From NCBI RefSeq assembly GCF_000281045.1, contig NW_008246075.1, forward strand, positions 777,344-841,343: a stretch of 64,000 nt of DNA, read 5' to 3'. The notes under the pieces are model-generated. The model saw only the letters and a list, made by a program, of their open reading frames with translations, searched no databases and had not been told where the DNA came from. How positions within the stretch are numbered: position 1 is the first letter of the stretch; each line of letters starts with the position of its first letter. The position numbers and the translations under genes were made by a program. Of this stretch, positions 1-11,620 are shown piece after piece. The stretch comes from Saprolegnia diclina VS20. Lineage: Eukaryota > Oomycota > Saprolegniomycetes > Saprolegniales > Saprolegniaceae.

Positions 1-82
1 CACGAGCATCAACTTGGAAGACAAGTAATTTTGCCACACGAAGCGTTCAACATGCGACTGTGCTGTGTATTCCTTTGCAGTA

Positions 83-1481
83 TCAATGGTCGTGGGACTT
101 GGCTTCGGCCTGCGCGCCGAGCTCCTTGGAGCGGTCGTAAGCCGCCCAAATCGAGTCGGCAATCACAGCGCGGAACCCATTCTTCTCCGCACGGTACATG
201 GCGGCGGCGGTCGTGCCACCTACGTACAATCGTGGTTCATCGAGACATTCGTCGTCTCAGCCAAATCGGACCGGGACTCGTAATGTTGTTGCGAAGCACG
301 ACTGGGTGCAAGCCTGACGACTGCATGTACAGCGCCGACCCGAGCATCGTCTGCTGCACCAGTTTCTAGGACGTGGTTGAGCATCTTCGCAGATCTTAGT
401 GCGAAGCGACTACCTGCGCAACCGTGCGGCTAAAGCCCATGTGGACACCGGCGTCGATCATGGCTTCGGCGACAAGGAAAAAATAGGCTACGAGCGTTCA
501 CGAGTGGTGGCGTGCGCGTAGCCATGCATGTTGTACCTGGACCCGAGCCCGAGAGCGCCGTGGCCATATCGAGGTTCTTCTCGTCCGCGACAAACACTTG
601 CTTGCCAAACGCGCCGAGGATTTTCTTTGTCTACATGCACGCAACTTACAGTCACCGAGCCGGGAGCACGCAATGTGTATACGAGATCATGCTGGACGTC
701 GCTGACGTTGGATGACTGCGTCCAGACCGTGATGCCTTCGCCAATCATGGCAGGCGTGTTGGGCATCGACCGCACAATGCACGTGTCGGGGCCGAGCTCC
801 TTCTTGTACGCTAGTCGTCCGTGGTGAGACCAGTATGGAACAGCCAGGGTAGTACCATCGATCGTGACGCCGGCCACGATCGAGATGACGAGCGCATTTG
901 GGTCGAGATACTTTTTCAAATCCTCAAAGACCTACAGACGTAGAATAAGTTCCTAGTCGAGCGTTGGCGGTTTACCGCTTGCTTGAGCACTTGGGGTTTG
1001 ACGGCGACGATCACCACGTCGGCGCCGACGAGCGCCTTCTTGTTCTTATCGACGGTCTCGACGTGCATTTGGTCAAACTTGTCGCGTGTTTCTAGTCATC
1101 ATGCCGTCGTCTTAGCCATGGCGGTGGAGCTGGGATTCGAGTACCCGGGCTCGGCGCCGAGACGAGGACCTGGCTCGGCGGCAAGAGCTCCTGTGTCATC
1201 ATGCCCGTAATGATGGCCTCGGCCATGTTGCCGCCACCGATAAACGCGACGCGGTTCACGTTGAGCGTCGGGTTCGGGCCCATGTTCTCGTCTTCGTCGT
1301 CTTCGTCGGCACGCGTGCGCTTGGCCGACTTGGTGTACATGGGCGCGTACTTCTCTAGCACGGCCGAGTGCGACCGGTACCGGACCAGAGGCGTGGCCGG
1401 CGTCTCGAAGAGCGACGAGGCAAAGGCAGCGCGGACGACGCGGGACCGGCGGCGGAGGGTGGCAGTCGCGACGCGGAGCAT
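83..1481 (-). CDS. P5CR: Pyrroline-5-carboxylate reductase, multi-exon
   Basis: Makes L-proline by reducing 1-pyrroline-5-carboxylate with NAD(P)H. The first exon carries an Arg/Ala-rich leader of about 55 residues, then the Rossmann motif VAFIGGGNMAEAII. Later exons give VGADVVIVAVKPQVL, the substrate motif MPNTPAMIGEG, SGSGPG, and the C-terminal LHPVVLRNNITSPGGTTAA signature. About seven exons are needed; introns are roughly 45-55 nt, for example GTAGTC..CCTAG between SRTVAQ and KLVQQ, and a GT-AG intron splitting SPG|GTT. The start is the ATG at 1481, because upstream frame has no supported ATG, and the stop is TGA at 83-85. The leader suggests mitochondrial import (inference). It is divergent from the Rtp1/TANGO6-like gene. 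Confidence 0.93.
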
Positions 1482-1994
1482 GGCGATTCTGTGGTTGGAA
1501 GCAGGATATTTTCGAAATACTTCAACTGCGACGGGTGCACGTCTATTACAATAGCTTGAATTGAGTATGCAGATCCAGCCACCTGCTGCTGGGTTCACCA
1601 TATGGTGGCACCACCAGCACCACCACAAGATAAATCGACACTATGGCAACCGGATTCGGATGATTTGTGTCGTCGCAATTCTGCGATCCTGACGCATTTT
1701 AGGCAAAGGCCGGTGCTAGGGTCTCAAGGCAGCGTTGGAAGCATGATAGTATCGTAGGATTCTAGGTGAATACTATATTACTAAAATACGCACAAGAGAA
1801 ACGTGGCGAGATGGTCCTTGCGTGAACGTGTCGCCATCGCAAGGTCTTTGTCTGCCATCGATTGCTTTCTAATGCTTTTGAGCAATAAATAGCAAGCATT
1901 TATAAAGCCTGTTTGTATCCGGAATGCTCTCGAAGCGCCGGATACAGCGATGATGTAATGTGATTGGTGGATATTCCGACAAGTATTGCGAGCG
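1482..1994. promoter_or_regulatory. Bidirectional intergenic region, P5CR / Rtp1-like gene
   Basis: This 513-bp gap separates two divergent start codons. It holds a TATCCGGA half-site at 1916-1923 with an inverted CCGGATA at 1938-1944, and an ATTGG (inverted CCAAT) box near 1960. No ORF in it looks coding. Confidence 0.5.
1916..1944. promoter_or_regulatory. TATCCGGA dyad upstream of the Rtp1-like gene
   Basis: TATCCGGA at 1916-1923 is followed by the inverted half CCGGATA at 1938-1944. It lies about 50-80 bp before the ATG at 1995. The same dyad recurs near other genes in this window. The binding protein is unknown. Confidence 0.4.
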
Positions 1995-4900
1995 ATGAGC
2001 ACGCTGGCCGCGGGAGCTGACCAACTCGGGCTTGAGCGCTTGGCCATCGACGCCCTCGGCGCCTCGATGCGTGCGATCAACCACTGCGTCGACTCCATCC
2101 GAGCAGTGCCATTGGACGCGACGGCGGCCATGACAGACAACATCCTGCAAGCGATGGGCATCAAAGCGGATGTTGGCCATGCCAACGTTGGCTCGGTCGT
2201 CGCATCACGTCTGGTCGCTCTTCTGCAAGACCTCGCCACCGCCATTGTCAAAGGCGAGGCACTCGAGGTACCCAGAATATGCCTTCGAATCCATACGTAT
2301 GTCGAGCGCTAGACCACACGCCCGCCGGATGCGAATCCCGCCAAGCCGCGCGCGCCGCTGTGCCTCTTGAGTCTGCGCGACTACACGGGCGTCCAGGCAG
2401 CCATCGAGCTGCTCGTGACGTGGGGCATGTACCCGTGTGTCGAAACTGGCATTCTCGTGCCAATCGATCAGCGCGTCGTGTCCAAGACCATGAAGAGTAC
2501 GCAGTTTTCCCAACCGCCTACAGTCTCACGGGTGTATCTAGTTGCAAAGCCGGTGGTCGCCCACGGTAGTCAGCTGCCGACCGCGTCGCCGCACGACCAG
2601 CTCTACACCGTCGTTTCGTGCCTTCTCACCGTGCTGCAGCTCTCGCAGTTCAAACCGATGCTGCTGCCGGCGTACCTCCGTGATATCTTTGCCGCGCTCG
2701 TGTACGAGCGCCATGTGTCCAAGGGCCCACACTCGCTTGCCGCCCAAACGCTCCTGGATGCGCTCATGGACGACCTCCCGCTTCGCGTCACGATGAGCAG
2801 CGTCCGCGCCGTCTTGGGGCAGTGCCACCGGTCGCCCAGTACTCGATTCCTTTGCCTACTTCTCGAATCCTCACTGCAATGTACAGATGCGATGTTCAAG
2901 ACCCAGTGCGGTCTCCTTCTCACAGCGTGCGTGCTCAAGCCTGGCGGCGTGCACTCGACCGTCGAAGTGCTTTTGAGCAATGTCGACGAAGGCAACACGC
3001 AAGCACGCATGCAAGTCGCCAGTCTCGTACGTTCTTGATAGACTGATAGATTGATACGAAACCGTTGCCGTATAGATTGCGCGCTGCCCGCGTGGGTACG
3101 AACGCGATGCGTACCTCGCCGCGGTCGCACCGCAGCTGCTGCAGCTACTGAGTGCAAAGGACTTGCCCCAAACCGCCAAGCTCCTTCGGGAAACGACGGG
3201 CTTGATTCTGTGCCAACTCATCTTGGAGTATCCGCTTGCGCACGTCGACAGCACGCTCTTGCAGCCGCTGCTCGGACCGCTCCTGCGCGTCGAGAGCCAG
3301 CCACGAGACGTCTTTGAGAAGAGCGACGACATCCACTTCATCGCCACCGAAGACGAGCTCGGTGCTTGCCTCGCCGCGCTCAACGGTACGCACCGCTTCC
3401 ATCATATGCTGTGTTGAGTTTTCATGGTAGTCATGCTGCTGGGGCCGCCGCCACCGGCGCCCGTGCTTCTCGCGCTTGCGCCGTTCTTTCGTCCGCTTGT
3501 TCTGCTCTACGCCTTTTGCGTCGCAAGGTAGTAGTACATGCCTTCGATCGAGCGTCCATCTGCATTGGGTGTGCGCTAGTAAATCCTACTGGAAGGAGAC
3601 GGTGCAGCAACTGCTCGCAGGTAGGTCAGCCCAAGAGACGCGCTCATACAGAGTGGTATAGCGTACATTCAAGCAGCGCCGTTGGCGGCCTTGCTGCTGC
3701 AGTGCGCAGTCGCACCTGTGAACCCGACGCACCGCGCCAGCGTACTGCCCGTCGGCTTTGCGTCTGCTTCACATCTCGCGTGTACGTTCTCGGCGGGTGG
3801 CTCGGGCGGCGCCGCCATCACCGCCCTCGACACGCATTATCCCACTGACGTGATCGTTGCTGGTGTCGTCGACCTGCTCCAGGCGCCAGCGCTCGAAGCC
3901 TGCGATGTTGTCGGCGATCTCTTCACGTCGCTTTTGACCAGCTACATGCAGCTCAAGACCGGTGCGTCGTCCACGTCATCAGCAACGGCTGGCATGGAGG
4001 CCTATGCTGCCGTAGTCCAAGCGCAAGAGAGTGCTCCGTCAATGTTGCAGCTGCTCGTCGCTCTCACCGAGGTCGTGGGCCCCGCCGTCTTGCGCAGCGG
4101 CGCGTCGATTCTGCAGTGCCTCGTGACCGTCATCGACATGTACACGTCGTCGACGTCGACGCACTCTGTGTACACGCCGCCCTCGTCCAATGACGACGAC
4201 GACGATGAGACAGCCATGGACGTGCTGAGCGTCTGCCTTGGTATGGTCACCACGATCCTCGAGGTCGGCGCGCGCGACCGGGCGCATAACGAAGAAGCGC
4301 TGCTCAAGCAACTGCTTCCGTCGCTCGAGGCTCTCTCGATGCACCCGAAAATCGACATTGCCGAGATGGCGTCGGAGCTTCGCTTGCAGCTGCTGGCACG
4401 GGCGTCGCACGCCGAGCCCGAGCCCAAGTTCACGGCGCTCACGTTCGCCAACATTCTTGCGCTGTCGGAGAAGGACCTCCAGAGCCCGTCGGTGCCGTTG
4501 CGGGCGCGCGGCCTCGTGCGCTTGAACAAACTCATTCGGAGCCGAGAGGCCATTGACGTCGCCGCGCTCATGAAGCTCTTCCTCGCGCACCTCCACGACG
4601 TCGAGAGCTACGTGTTTCTGGCGTCAATTCAAGTACGTTGTGCTCTATTGCGCGGGATGTGTGGGAGTGCACGCACCTTAGGCGCTCGCGAGTCTGGCCG
4701 ACATGCACCCAACGATTGCGATCCCGATGCTCCTCAACGCAGCGACCGACGCGACGGCGACTCTTTCGCTCGATCAGCGCATCAAGCTCAGCGAGGCGCT
4801 CATGTTTACGGCGCGGCGATGCGGCGAGGTCCTGCCCGCGTACAGCCGAGGCTTTGTGCACGCGTACTTGGGCGCGATCCGCACGACGTCGGCCACGACC

Positions 4901-5400
4901 GACTTGGCCGACGCCACGTACCGAGCGAGCTGCCTCTCCAACTTGGCCGAGGTTGACCTGATGCCTATGGTTGTTTTACGTGCTTATACGCATGCCTACA
5001 TGTAGGTCTGCGGTCTCCTGCGCTGGGCGATTCATCCGTTCTTGACCGATGTCCTCCTGGTCGTCAAGGACGTTCTCCAGGTCGAGCGCGGTCATACTGA
5101 GCCGCAGATTGCGCTGCGCCGCGGCGCCGTGTACGTGCTACACCAAATGCTCCACGTACGTTTGGTATTTGCATCGCTGGTGCTGACGGTGCATGCGTGC
5201 TGTAGCTCATGGGCCGGGACGTGTTTGCGATCGCATCCGAGCACATGACGCCCATCTACCGGCTGCTCAAGGGCGTCGCGGGCGACTCGGACAGCGTGTG
5301 CGTCTTCCATGCGACGCAGGCGCTGGCCGAGCTCGATGGTCTCATGCGTGGCGAGCTCTTCCAGGTTGGGCGGTCATCGTCGATGGTCCAGCTGCTTTGA
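1995..5400 (+). CDS. Rtp1/TANGO6-like HEAT-repeat protein
   Basis: Large helical protein spread over about nine exons. The C-terminal third matches the RTP1 C1/C2 arrangement seen in yeast Rtp1 and animal TANGO6: HDVESYVFLASIQALASLADMHP, a LSLDQRIKLSEALM segment, RASCLSNLAEVCGLL, and an ending near HATQALAELDGLM. Yeast Rtp1 helps assemble and import RNA polymerase II; TANGO6 is linked to secretion and polymerase assembly. The N-terminal region (start ATG 1995, MSTLAAGADQLG) and middle are Leu/Ala-rich helical repeats with no catalytic motif. The stop at 5398-5400 follows a short tail after ELFQ that could be a retained intron start, so the last few residues are uncertain. Confidence 0.75.
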
Positions 5401-5560
5401 GGTTCGACAAGAATAAATTTGGATTTCCAGCAAAATAGATCTCGGCCGTTTGGATTGGTCGTTGTATTTCAACGTCGCTTCCGATTGGCCACCGGAGAAT
5501 AGCGTTGAGCATGGCGAAACAGCGTTTGAGCGTTGAGCATGCCAAGTCGGCGAGGATAGC

Positions 5561-7651
5561 ATGCATACGCAGTCAAGATTTAGAGGTATGAAGCGAGCGC
5601 TCGACGTATCCGAAGCGGAGTCGACCCAGGTCCGGGCCAAGGCGCGCAGCGACCTCGACAAGCTCGGCGAAGAGGGCGTCGTGCGCCACGTCCTCTCGTA
5701 CCTCGACGTCAAGGACCACCACGTGGCCAAGGCCGTCTGCCGCGGCTGGAAAGGCCTGATCGAGACGCTGGACATGGCGGTCCTCGACCTGAGCGTGCGC
5801 TCGCCGCTCCATGCAAAGAACCTCGAGGCCGCGTTCCTCTCGACCATCAACAGCTACCGCGAAGTGCGCTTGATCAACTTTACGGGCCAGCGCTCGCTCT
5901 GCGACCGCGACCTCCTCGTACTCACGTCGTGCTTTTGGTCGTCGCTCGAGACGATCGTCGTCGACGACTGCCTCGACATCACCGACTTTGGCCTCCTCGC
6001 GATCCTCAACGCGCAGTCGCAGCGCCTCCATACGGTCTCGTTCCGCAACTGCAAGCTCGTGACCGGGCGCTTCGCGCAAACAGCGATCACCGGCCACCAC
6101 CCGTCGCTGCACACGCTCGACTTTCACAACACGCGGGTCGGCCTCCACCTCGTGCAGCACTTGGAGACGCGGTTTCCGTCGCTCCAGACCATTGTCGCGT
6201 CGCACACGCCGGCGCACTACGAGCTGCTCTGCGCGTCGCCGTGGGCCGACCTCCAAACCGAGTGGGCGCGCTGCGTCACGCACCAGCTCACCAAAGTCCA
6301 TTTCTCGATCGTGCTCAAGGACTTTGGCGCGCTCCAGCACCGCATGCCGCTCCGCACGGTCTTTGAAAAAACGCTTTTGCGCAGTGCAAACGCGCTCGTC
6401 GATCTGCCGCTCGACAGCGAGAGCTACGCGTCCGCGCTCCTCTACGTGTGCGAGCACGACATTGAAGACCTCGTGCCCATCCTCCTGAGCCTCGGCGCCG
6501 ACGTCGAAGTCACCAACAAGGACGGCGCGACACCGCTCTGCCTCGCGGCGACCAGCGGGTGCCTTGGCGCGGTCGACGCGCTCGTGAAACAGGGCGCGTG
6601 CGTCAACGCGCGGACGCTCTCGCTCGCGACTCCGCTCTACTTTGCGTCCGAGATGGATTGGACCGAGATCGTCGCGACGTTGCTGGCGCACAATGCGCGC
6701 ACAGACGCGACAACGACGTCCAACACGACACCGCTCTGCGTCGCGGCCAAGAACGGGTCACGCTCGACCGTGCGGCAGCTCATTCGGCACCGGTCGCGGC
6801 GCCCGAGCTTCGTCCGCGGCCTTCACGCGCCCAAGCCGACGCCCGAGTGGGTCCTTGCGCTCTGTTTGGCATGCGAGCGCAGCCACCACGAGATCGTGCT
6901 GGACCTCCTCAACCTCGGCTTGGACCCCAACGTGCTCATGGACAATGGAGTCACGCCGTTGTACCTCGCGTGCCAGATGGGCCACCACAAGATTGTCGAG
7001 ACGCTCTTGGCGCGCGGCGCTGACCCCAACTTTACGCGCGTCGGCGGCGTGAGCTGCCTGTACATTGCGAGCCAAGAAGGCAAGCTCGACGTCGTGAGCT
7101 GCTTGACCAAGTACGCGGTGAACGTATCGGCGGTGATGGACGACAAGAGCGCGGCCTTGCACATCGCCGCGCGCATGGGCCACCGCGACATTGCGCTGCA
7201 TCTGCTCATGCACGGCGCCGATCCCAACGGACAGACGCGGTCCGGCTTGACGCCGCTTTTGATTGCGTGCGAAGAAGGCCATGTCGCGCTCGTTGCCTAC
7301 TTGCTCTCGCTCCCGAGCGTGCAGCTCAATCTGCAGACGCACAACGGCACGACGCCGCTCTTTATCGCGTGCCAGCGCGGCTTTCGCGACATCGTGGCGC
7401 TCCTCTTGGTGGCCGGCGCGGACGTCAACGTGGCCAAAGCCAACGGCACGAGTCCGATCGACGCGGCGAGCATGCTCGGCCACCGCGACATTGTCACGCT
7501 CTTGCTGCGCCACGGCGCGCGCGTCGGCGGCCTCGCCTTGCACTTTGCAGAACGGCGAAAGGACACGAGTCTCCTCGCGCTACTGCTGCAGCAGCACCAA
7601 GCGCAGTGGTATGCGCCGGAGGTCCCAACAATGGTCGACTATGTCCAATAA
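5561..7651 (+). CDS. F-box / leucine-rich / ankyrin-repeat protein
   Basis: A single uninterrupted 696-codon frame. Residues about 35-65 resemble an F-box (GVVRHVLSYLDVKDH..VCRGW), followed by a leucine-rich repeat-like stretch (about 95-220, for example CLDITDFGLLAIL), then about ten ankyrin repeats from residue 285 to 670 with clear GATPLCLAA, GVTPLYLACQMGH and GADPN cores. F-box proteins recruit substrates to SCF ubiquitin ligases; the ankyrin array would be the substrate-binding part (inference). The start may be 5561 or the in-frame ATG at 5588, which gives MKRALDVSEAE and fits a cytosolic protein better. Upstream, GCGTTGAGCATG occurs twice (near 5503 and 5530). Confidence 0.82.
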   Translation: MHTQSRFRGMKRALDVSEAESTQVRAKARSDLDKLGEEGVVRHVLSYLDVKDHHVAKAVCRGWKGLIETLDMAVLDLSVRSPLHAKNLEAAFLSTINSYREVRLINFTGQRSLCDRDLLVLTSCFWSSLETIVVDDCLDITDFGLLAILNAQSQRLHTVSFRNCKLVTGRFAQTAITGHHPSLHTLDFHNTRVGLHLVQHLETRFPSLQTIVASHTPAHYELLCASPWADLQTEWARCVTHQLTKVHFSIVLKDFGALQHRMPLRTVFEKTLLRSANALVDLPLDSESYASALLYVCEHDIEDLVPILLSLGADVEVTNKDGATPLCLAATSGCLGAVDALVKQGACVNARTLSLATPLYFASEMDWTEIVATLLAHNARTDATTTSNTTPLCVAAKNGSRSTVRQLIRHRSRRPSFVRGLHAPKPTPEWVLALCLACERSHHEIVLDLLNLGLDPNVLMDNGVTPLYLACQMGHHKIVETLLARGADPNFTRVGGVSCLYIASQEGKLDVVSCLTKYAVNVSAVMDDKSAALHIAARMGHRDIALHLLMHGADPNGQTRSGLTPLLIACEEGHVALVAYLLSLPSVQLNLQTHNGTTPLFIACQRGFRDIVALLLVAGADVNVAKANGTSPIDAASMLGHRDIVTLLLRHGARVGGLALHFAERRKDTSLLALLLQQHQAQWYAPEVPTMVDYVQ

Positions 7652-7744
7652 CCTATAAACAACGACAATTCAAATTTATTATCCATCGAGCGTCTACTAG
7701 CAAGTACGAACCCTAACCCTCTCCATATACCAGGACGACTAGTA

Positions 7745-8732
7745 TTAAGTTTTCGTTGTGCTGGATGGCGCATCGAGCAAGGGTGCTTCGATCGTGATCG
7801 GGCGCTTGGTGAGCGGATGCAAAAACTGAACGCGCATGGCGTGCAGCCATAGGCGGGTGCTCGCGGCGCCACCGTAGCGACGGTCGCCGTCGATCGGGGC
7901 ACCGAGAATGTCGGCGCAGTGGCGTCGCAGCTGGTGCTTGCGTCCGGTCGACGGCTGCAGCTCCAGCAAGGCGGTGCGCCCGACGCGCTCTAAGAGCCGG
8001 TAGGTTGTGCGCGCCGGCTTGGCCTCCAACGGATGATCGATGACCCCTTCTGTGGCCAGACCACCGGTGCTTGGCCACGTGACGTGTGCGAGGTACGTCT
8101 TGTGCACCTAGCGCCGTCGTGAGTCCCGCTCTGTAGACGCAAGTCGAGCACCTCTTCGGTGCGAAACATCTCTGCAAGCTCGGCGGCCGCGAGCCGCGTC
8201 TTGGCGAGTAGCAAGACGCCCGAGGTACCTACGCACGCCCATCGCACCTGGCTGCTGTCCGTCGCGTACCTTTGTCGAGACGGTGAACGAGTTTGCACTG
8301 CGGGTAGCGCGTCGCGACCGAGTCGAGGGTCTTGGAACCGAGCTGCGTCGCGAGGTTCGTGGGCTTGAAGACGGCGAGGATGGCATCGTCCTCGTACAAA
8401 ACGGGCAGACGTGGAAGCGACGGCGTCGGCGTTGGCGCGGGCAATGCGTCCGCGATTAGCTCGGCGTAGAGATGCGCTTGGATACCAATGCGGTACTTGG
8501 CATCGGCCATGAGCTTGTAGCTAGCATCGGCCTTGTGCTTGGTGTTGTCGAGGACGTCAACGAGCACAATGCGCTTCTAGAAGGCGACGTCAGCAGTAGC
8601 ATATCGACAGGAGGACGAGCGCACCTCTCGGAGATGGCGCTGGAAGAAGCTCTGCGGTCGCTTGAAGTGGACCTTGAGCCACCGGTCCAAGCGCATCTTG
8701 GCATCGTCCTTGCCGATGGCGAGGAGCTTCAT
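7745..8732 (-). CDS. RluA-family pseudouridine synthase with S4 domain
   Basis: Isomerises uridine to pseudouridine in RNA. The N-terminus from ATG 8732 (MKLLAIGKDD) holds an S4 RNA-binding motif (MRLDRWLKVHF). The central exons carry the catalytic motif HRLDKGTSG with the active-site Asp, then KTYLAHV, and the C-terminal motif LQPSTGRKHQLRRH. At least three short introns interrupt the gene. The order S4 then catalytic domain is that of RluC/RluD relatives and of mitochondrial RPUSD proteins. Location cannot be settled because no clear presequence is visible. It is divergent from Nuf2. Confidence 0.88.
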
Positions 8733-9059
8733 GCTGAAGACTACTACTATGTTGACGCTAGCAGCACCCAACTTTAGCCTTGGTGCAAACGAAAGCGCAA
8801 ATTTAGTGCGATGCTATTCCGCGGTACAGCATCAATGTACCCTTGCTGTGGGGTTCAAGTAGGCTTGTTGAGGATGCGCACTTGGCCTGGCCGTGCCATG
8901 ACTGCTTGGGAGCGCTTGGTCGGCAAGAGTTGCGTGATATTAGCGCGCGCGGTGGTCACAGCCGGAGTTTTGACCAATCGAATGCTGCTCTGCGGTATGG
9001 TCCAATCACAGTCGGCTTGTTCAAATTCAAACCCTCGCCCATCGACGACGTCCAGCACG
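8733..9059. promoter_or_regulatory. Bidirectional region, pseudouridine synthase / Nuf2
   Basis: A 327-bp gap between divergent starts. CCAAT boxes are visible in both orientations (GACCAATCG near 8975, TCCAATCA near 9000), followed by TTCAAATTCAAACC about 35 bp before the Nuf2 ATG. No coding frame is supported. Confidence 0.4.
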
Positions 9060-10883
9060 ATGAGCCAGCCAGCGTCAACGTACTCGTTCCCGGTGCTCAA
9101 GATGTCGGACCTCTTCCTGCATCTCAAGGGCATGAGCATCACGTTCGCCGAGGATGACATCCGCAACTGCGAGCCGAGCGCGGTAGACGGCGACGACCCT
9201 GCGCATGGCGCTCATGCAGTCGTAGGTGCGTCGGGTCATCGAAGACTTTATCCTTGTCATCATGGGCATCGGCAAAGACGAGCTGTGCCAGCCTGCGCTC
9301 TCGGGCCTCAGCGCGCTCGAGTACCCGCAGCTCCACGAAGACTCGATTCCCGAGATCGCGTACTACCGCACGGCCTGCCGGCTCACGCTCGCCGCCGGCG
9401 TCAACGACTTTGGCTGGGCCGACGTGCAAAAGCCGACGCTCAAGCGCGTTCGGCGCATCCTCAGCGCGCTCATCAACTTTACGCGCTTCAAGGAAGAGCG
9501 CACGACGTTCCTCGCGCAATACGAGAAGAAGACGGTATCGATCTATCTACTTGCATGACCGACACCAAGGAAGAAGATGCAGTGAATGAGGTATGTAGGA
9601 CGACGAACTGCGCTTGCGCCAAGAAGCCGAAGACGAGAATGCAGCCTTGCGGCGCCAGCTCGACGAGCTCCGGTAGCGTCGACCGCACTGTCCTCTGCCA
9701 CACGCAATCGTAGGGCTCGGCAAGCGAACGAAGCGCCGGCGCTGCAGCAGGTCATGGAAGAGTGCGTCATCCTCGAAGGCGAAATCAACGTACTCAACAA
9801 GCGCCAAGCCGTGCTTCGCCATGAAAACGCTGGCTTGAAGAACCAAAGCAACCAGCTCCGCGATGACTACGTACACGCAACTCACTCCCGTGTCCATACT
9901 GTGATGCCTTCAACTAGGCGTCAGTGCAATTCGCAGTCCTCGAGGCCAACAAGACGACAGAGCGCCTCCAGAGCAAGATTGTGAGCTCACCCGCTCGGTT
10001 CAAGTCGGTGCGTCAGCTATCGTGGAGGCTACCAACACGCAACTCTCGTTTCCCCAACAGGAAATTTCCGACATTGCCGTGCAAGTCGATGCGTCCAAGG
10101 AAGAGCTCGACCTCTTGGACCGACGCACGACCGAGCTGCAGATGACCCACGATGTGTTTGCCCGGGCCGACAAGGTAGAACGTGGGTTAAAGGCTGTGAC
10201 GTAATCGCGGGGTCGGGTCTAGGAAACCAACAAGGCCATTGAGCTCATGCAAGAGACTGAAGTGGACACGGCGCGCTGCAAGGCAGAGAAGGACAACGTC
10301 AAGGCGCAGCACCAGCTCATTGAAGAGAGCTACAACAAGGCCAAGCACGCAGTCGCCCACCACGCGGTTCGCATCATCGATGTCCTTCGAACGCGACGCT
10401 CATCTTCTCCGTAGCGCCTTCAAAAGCTGTTGCAGCAGCGCAAGGAGCAGCTCGAACAGTACAAGCTGCAAGGCTCCAAGAAGATGCAGGCTGCGGAACA
10501 CGTACCGTTTGTCATGAAGCATGGAGCGGTTGGGACGGAGGAATTCATGCGTAGGCGCTCGAGTCGGCCTTGAACGAGTTGGGTCAGCGCCAGGAAAAGA
10601 CACGCGGTATTGAACTGGCGATCAGCACCAAGCAGCAGTCGGCGCAGGAGCTGCAGCGCAAGGTACACTGCCTTCATGGTCGTAAATGTATTATCAACAT
10701 GTGTCGAGTAGATGCAACAAGAGCAGAAGGAGTACGAGCACAAGCTGCGAGACATGGAAGAGGTATACCATCTCGAGTCCGTGGCGCTGCAAAACCTCTT
10801 GGTAGACGTTCATCCAGATGGAAATGCAGGTCAAGGCGTACAACCGCAGCTTGCTGCAAGTCATGGCCGAGCCGGCGCCGTAA
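9060..10883 (+). CDS. NUF2: Kinetochore protein Nuf2
   Basis: A subunit of the Ndc80 complex, which binds microtubules at kinetochores. The N-terminal segment has the family motif YSFPVLKMSDLF followed by a calponin-homology-like domain that ends in the diagnostic ILSALINFTRFKEER. The rest is a long coiled coil (for example KRQAVLRHENAGLKNQ, ESALNELGQRQEKT, MQQEQKEYEHKLRDMEE) split over about nine exons by introns of 45-70 nt. The start is the ATG at 9060 (MSQPASTYSF). The last exon reads MEMQVKAYNRSLLQV and stops at TAA 10881-10883. Size is consistent with the 430-470 residues usual for the family. Confidence 0.85.
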
Positions 10884-11620
10884 TCACACTGTTGTTAGGC
10901 TATCTAAGTGGACAAGCTGTATCTATCTCACTCGTGTTATTGCTTCCACGCTCAGCCCTCGAGTGTTATAGCAAATGTCATAATGCGCCAAACAATCTGA
11001 ATTGAAAGCTTCTAGTCAAGCACATATGACGGCGAATGGCCTTATAGATTCTACTCTACAAGTAGTAGGACCCGGTACGTGCTCTAGTTAGTAGGATAGC
11101 TACCTACTAAGGTGTAGCTAGCAAGATACGGCTTCTCGCCGCTTCAAAAGCCGGCTCCGACACCACTTGGGTTTACACAAACAATTGTTGTGTCGACACT
11201 GCAGTGGCCTCGACACTGGTCACTGTCGTAATGGTATCCAGATTGCTGGAAGATCGACGAAGGAACCGGGATGGGTTCGGGTGTCGGCTGAGTTCAAGTG
11301 CAATCGACCGGCGGCGTCGACAGCCGCTGCATCGGGCGCATAAAAACTGCATTTGACCGCGGTTAAATGGGCAAAATGACAACTTGTGCATACCACATGT
11401 GGGAAGCGGCCGTCGCTGCGGCGGAGCCCGTTGAGCTCTCCGTTGGCGCCAAGCTGTCAAGATGGTGGATACATCGGCACTGGCGATGTCACCCGACTTC
11501 ACTTCGTTTTCTCAAAACGAATAACGTCACCCAATTCCGTTTAACGTATTGGATTGAAGAGTAAAACGCAAATGACCGGCGCGGACCCGGCCGCAGATCA
11601 TTTTGGATTTTAGCAGCAGC
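10884..11620. other. Intergenic, no supported gene
   Basis: Contains an 8-bp inverted repeat, TTAGTAGG at 11088-11095 and CCTACTAA at 11103-11110, in a TAG/CTA-rich patch. Toward its right end, core promoter of the carbonic anhydrase. ORFs here lack family signals. Confidence 0.4.
11598..11613 (+). promoter_or_regulatory. Oomycete-type Inr+FPR core promoter of carbonic anhydrase
   Basis: TCATTTTGGATTTTAG fits the oomycete initiator (TCAYTYY) directly followed by an AWTTT-type flanking region. It lies 8 bp before the ATG at 11621, implying a very short 5' leader. Confidence 0.45.

Noticed and set aside
5573-6691. Long open frame (372 codons) on the minus strand opposite the F-box/ankyrin gene
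   Set aside because: It is the Arg/Glu/Val-rich mirror of a GC-rich coding exon, with no ATG-based gene structure or motif.
7708-7720. AACCCTAACCCTC, telomere-like
   Set aside because: Only two units, and the expected oomycete telomere repeat is TTTAGGG-type; located between genes.
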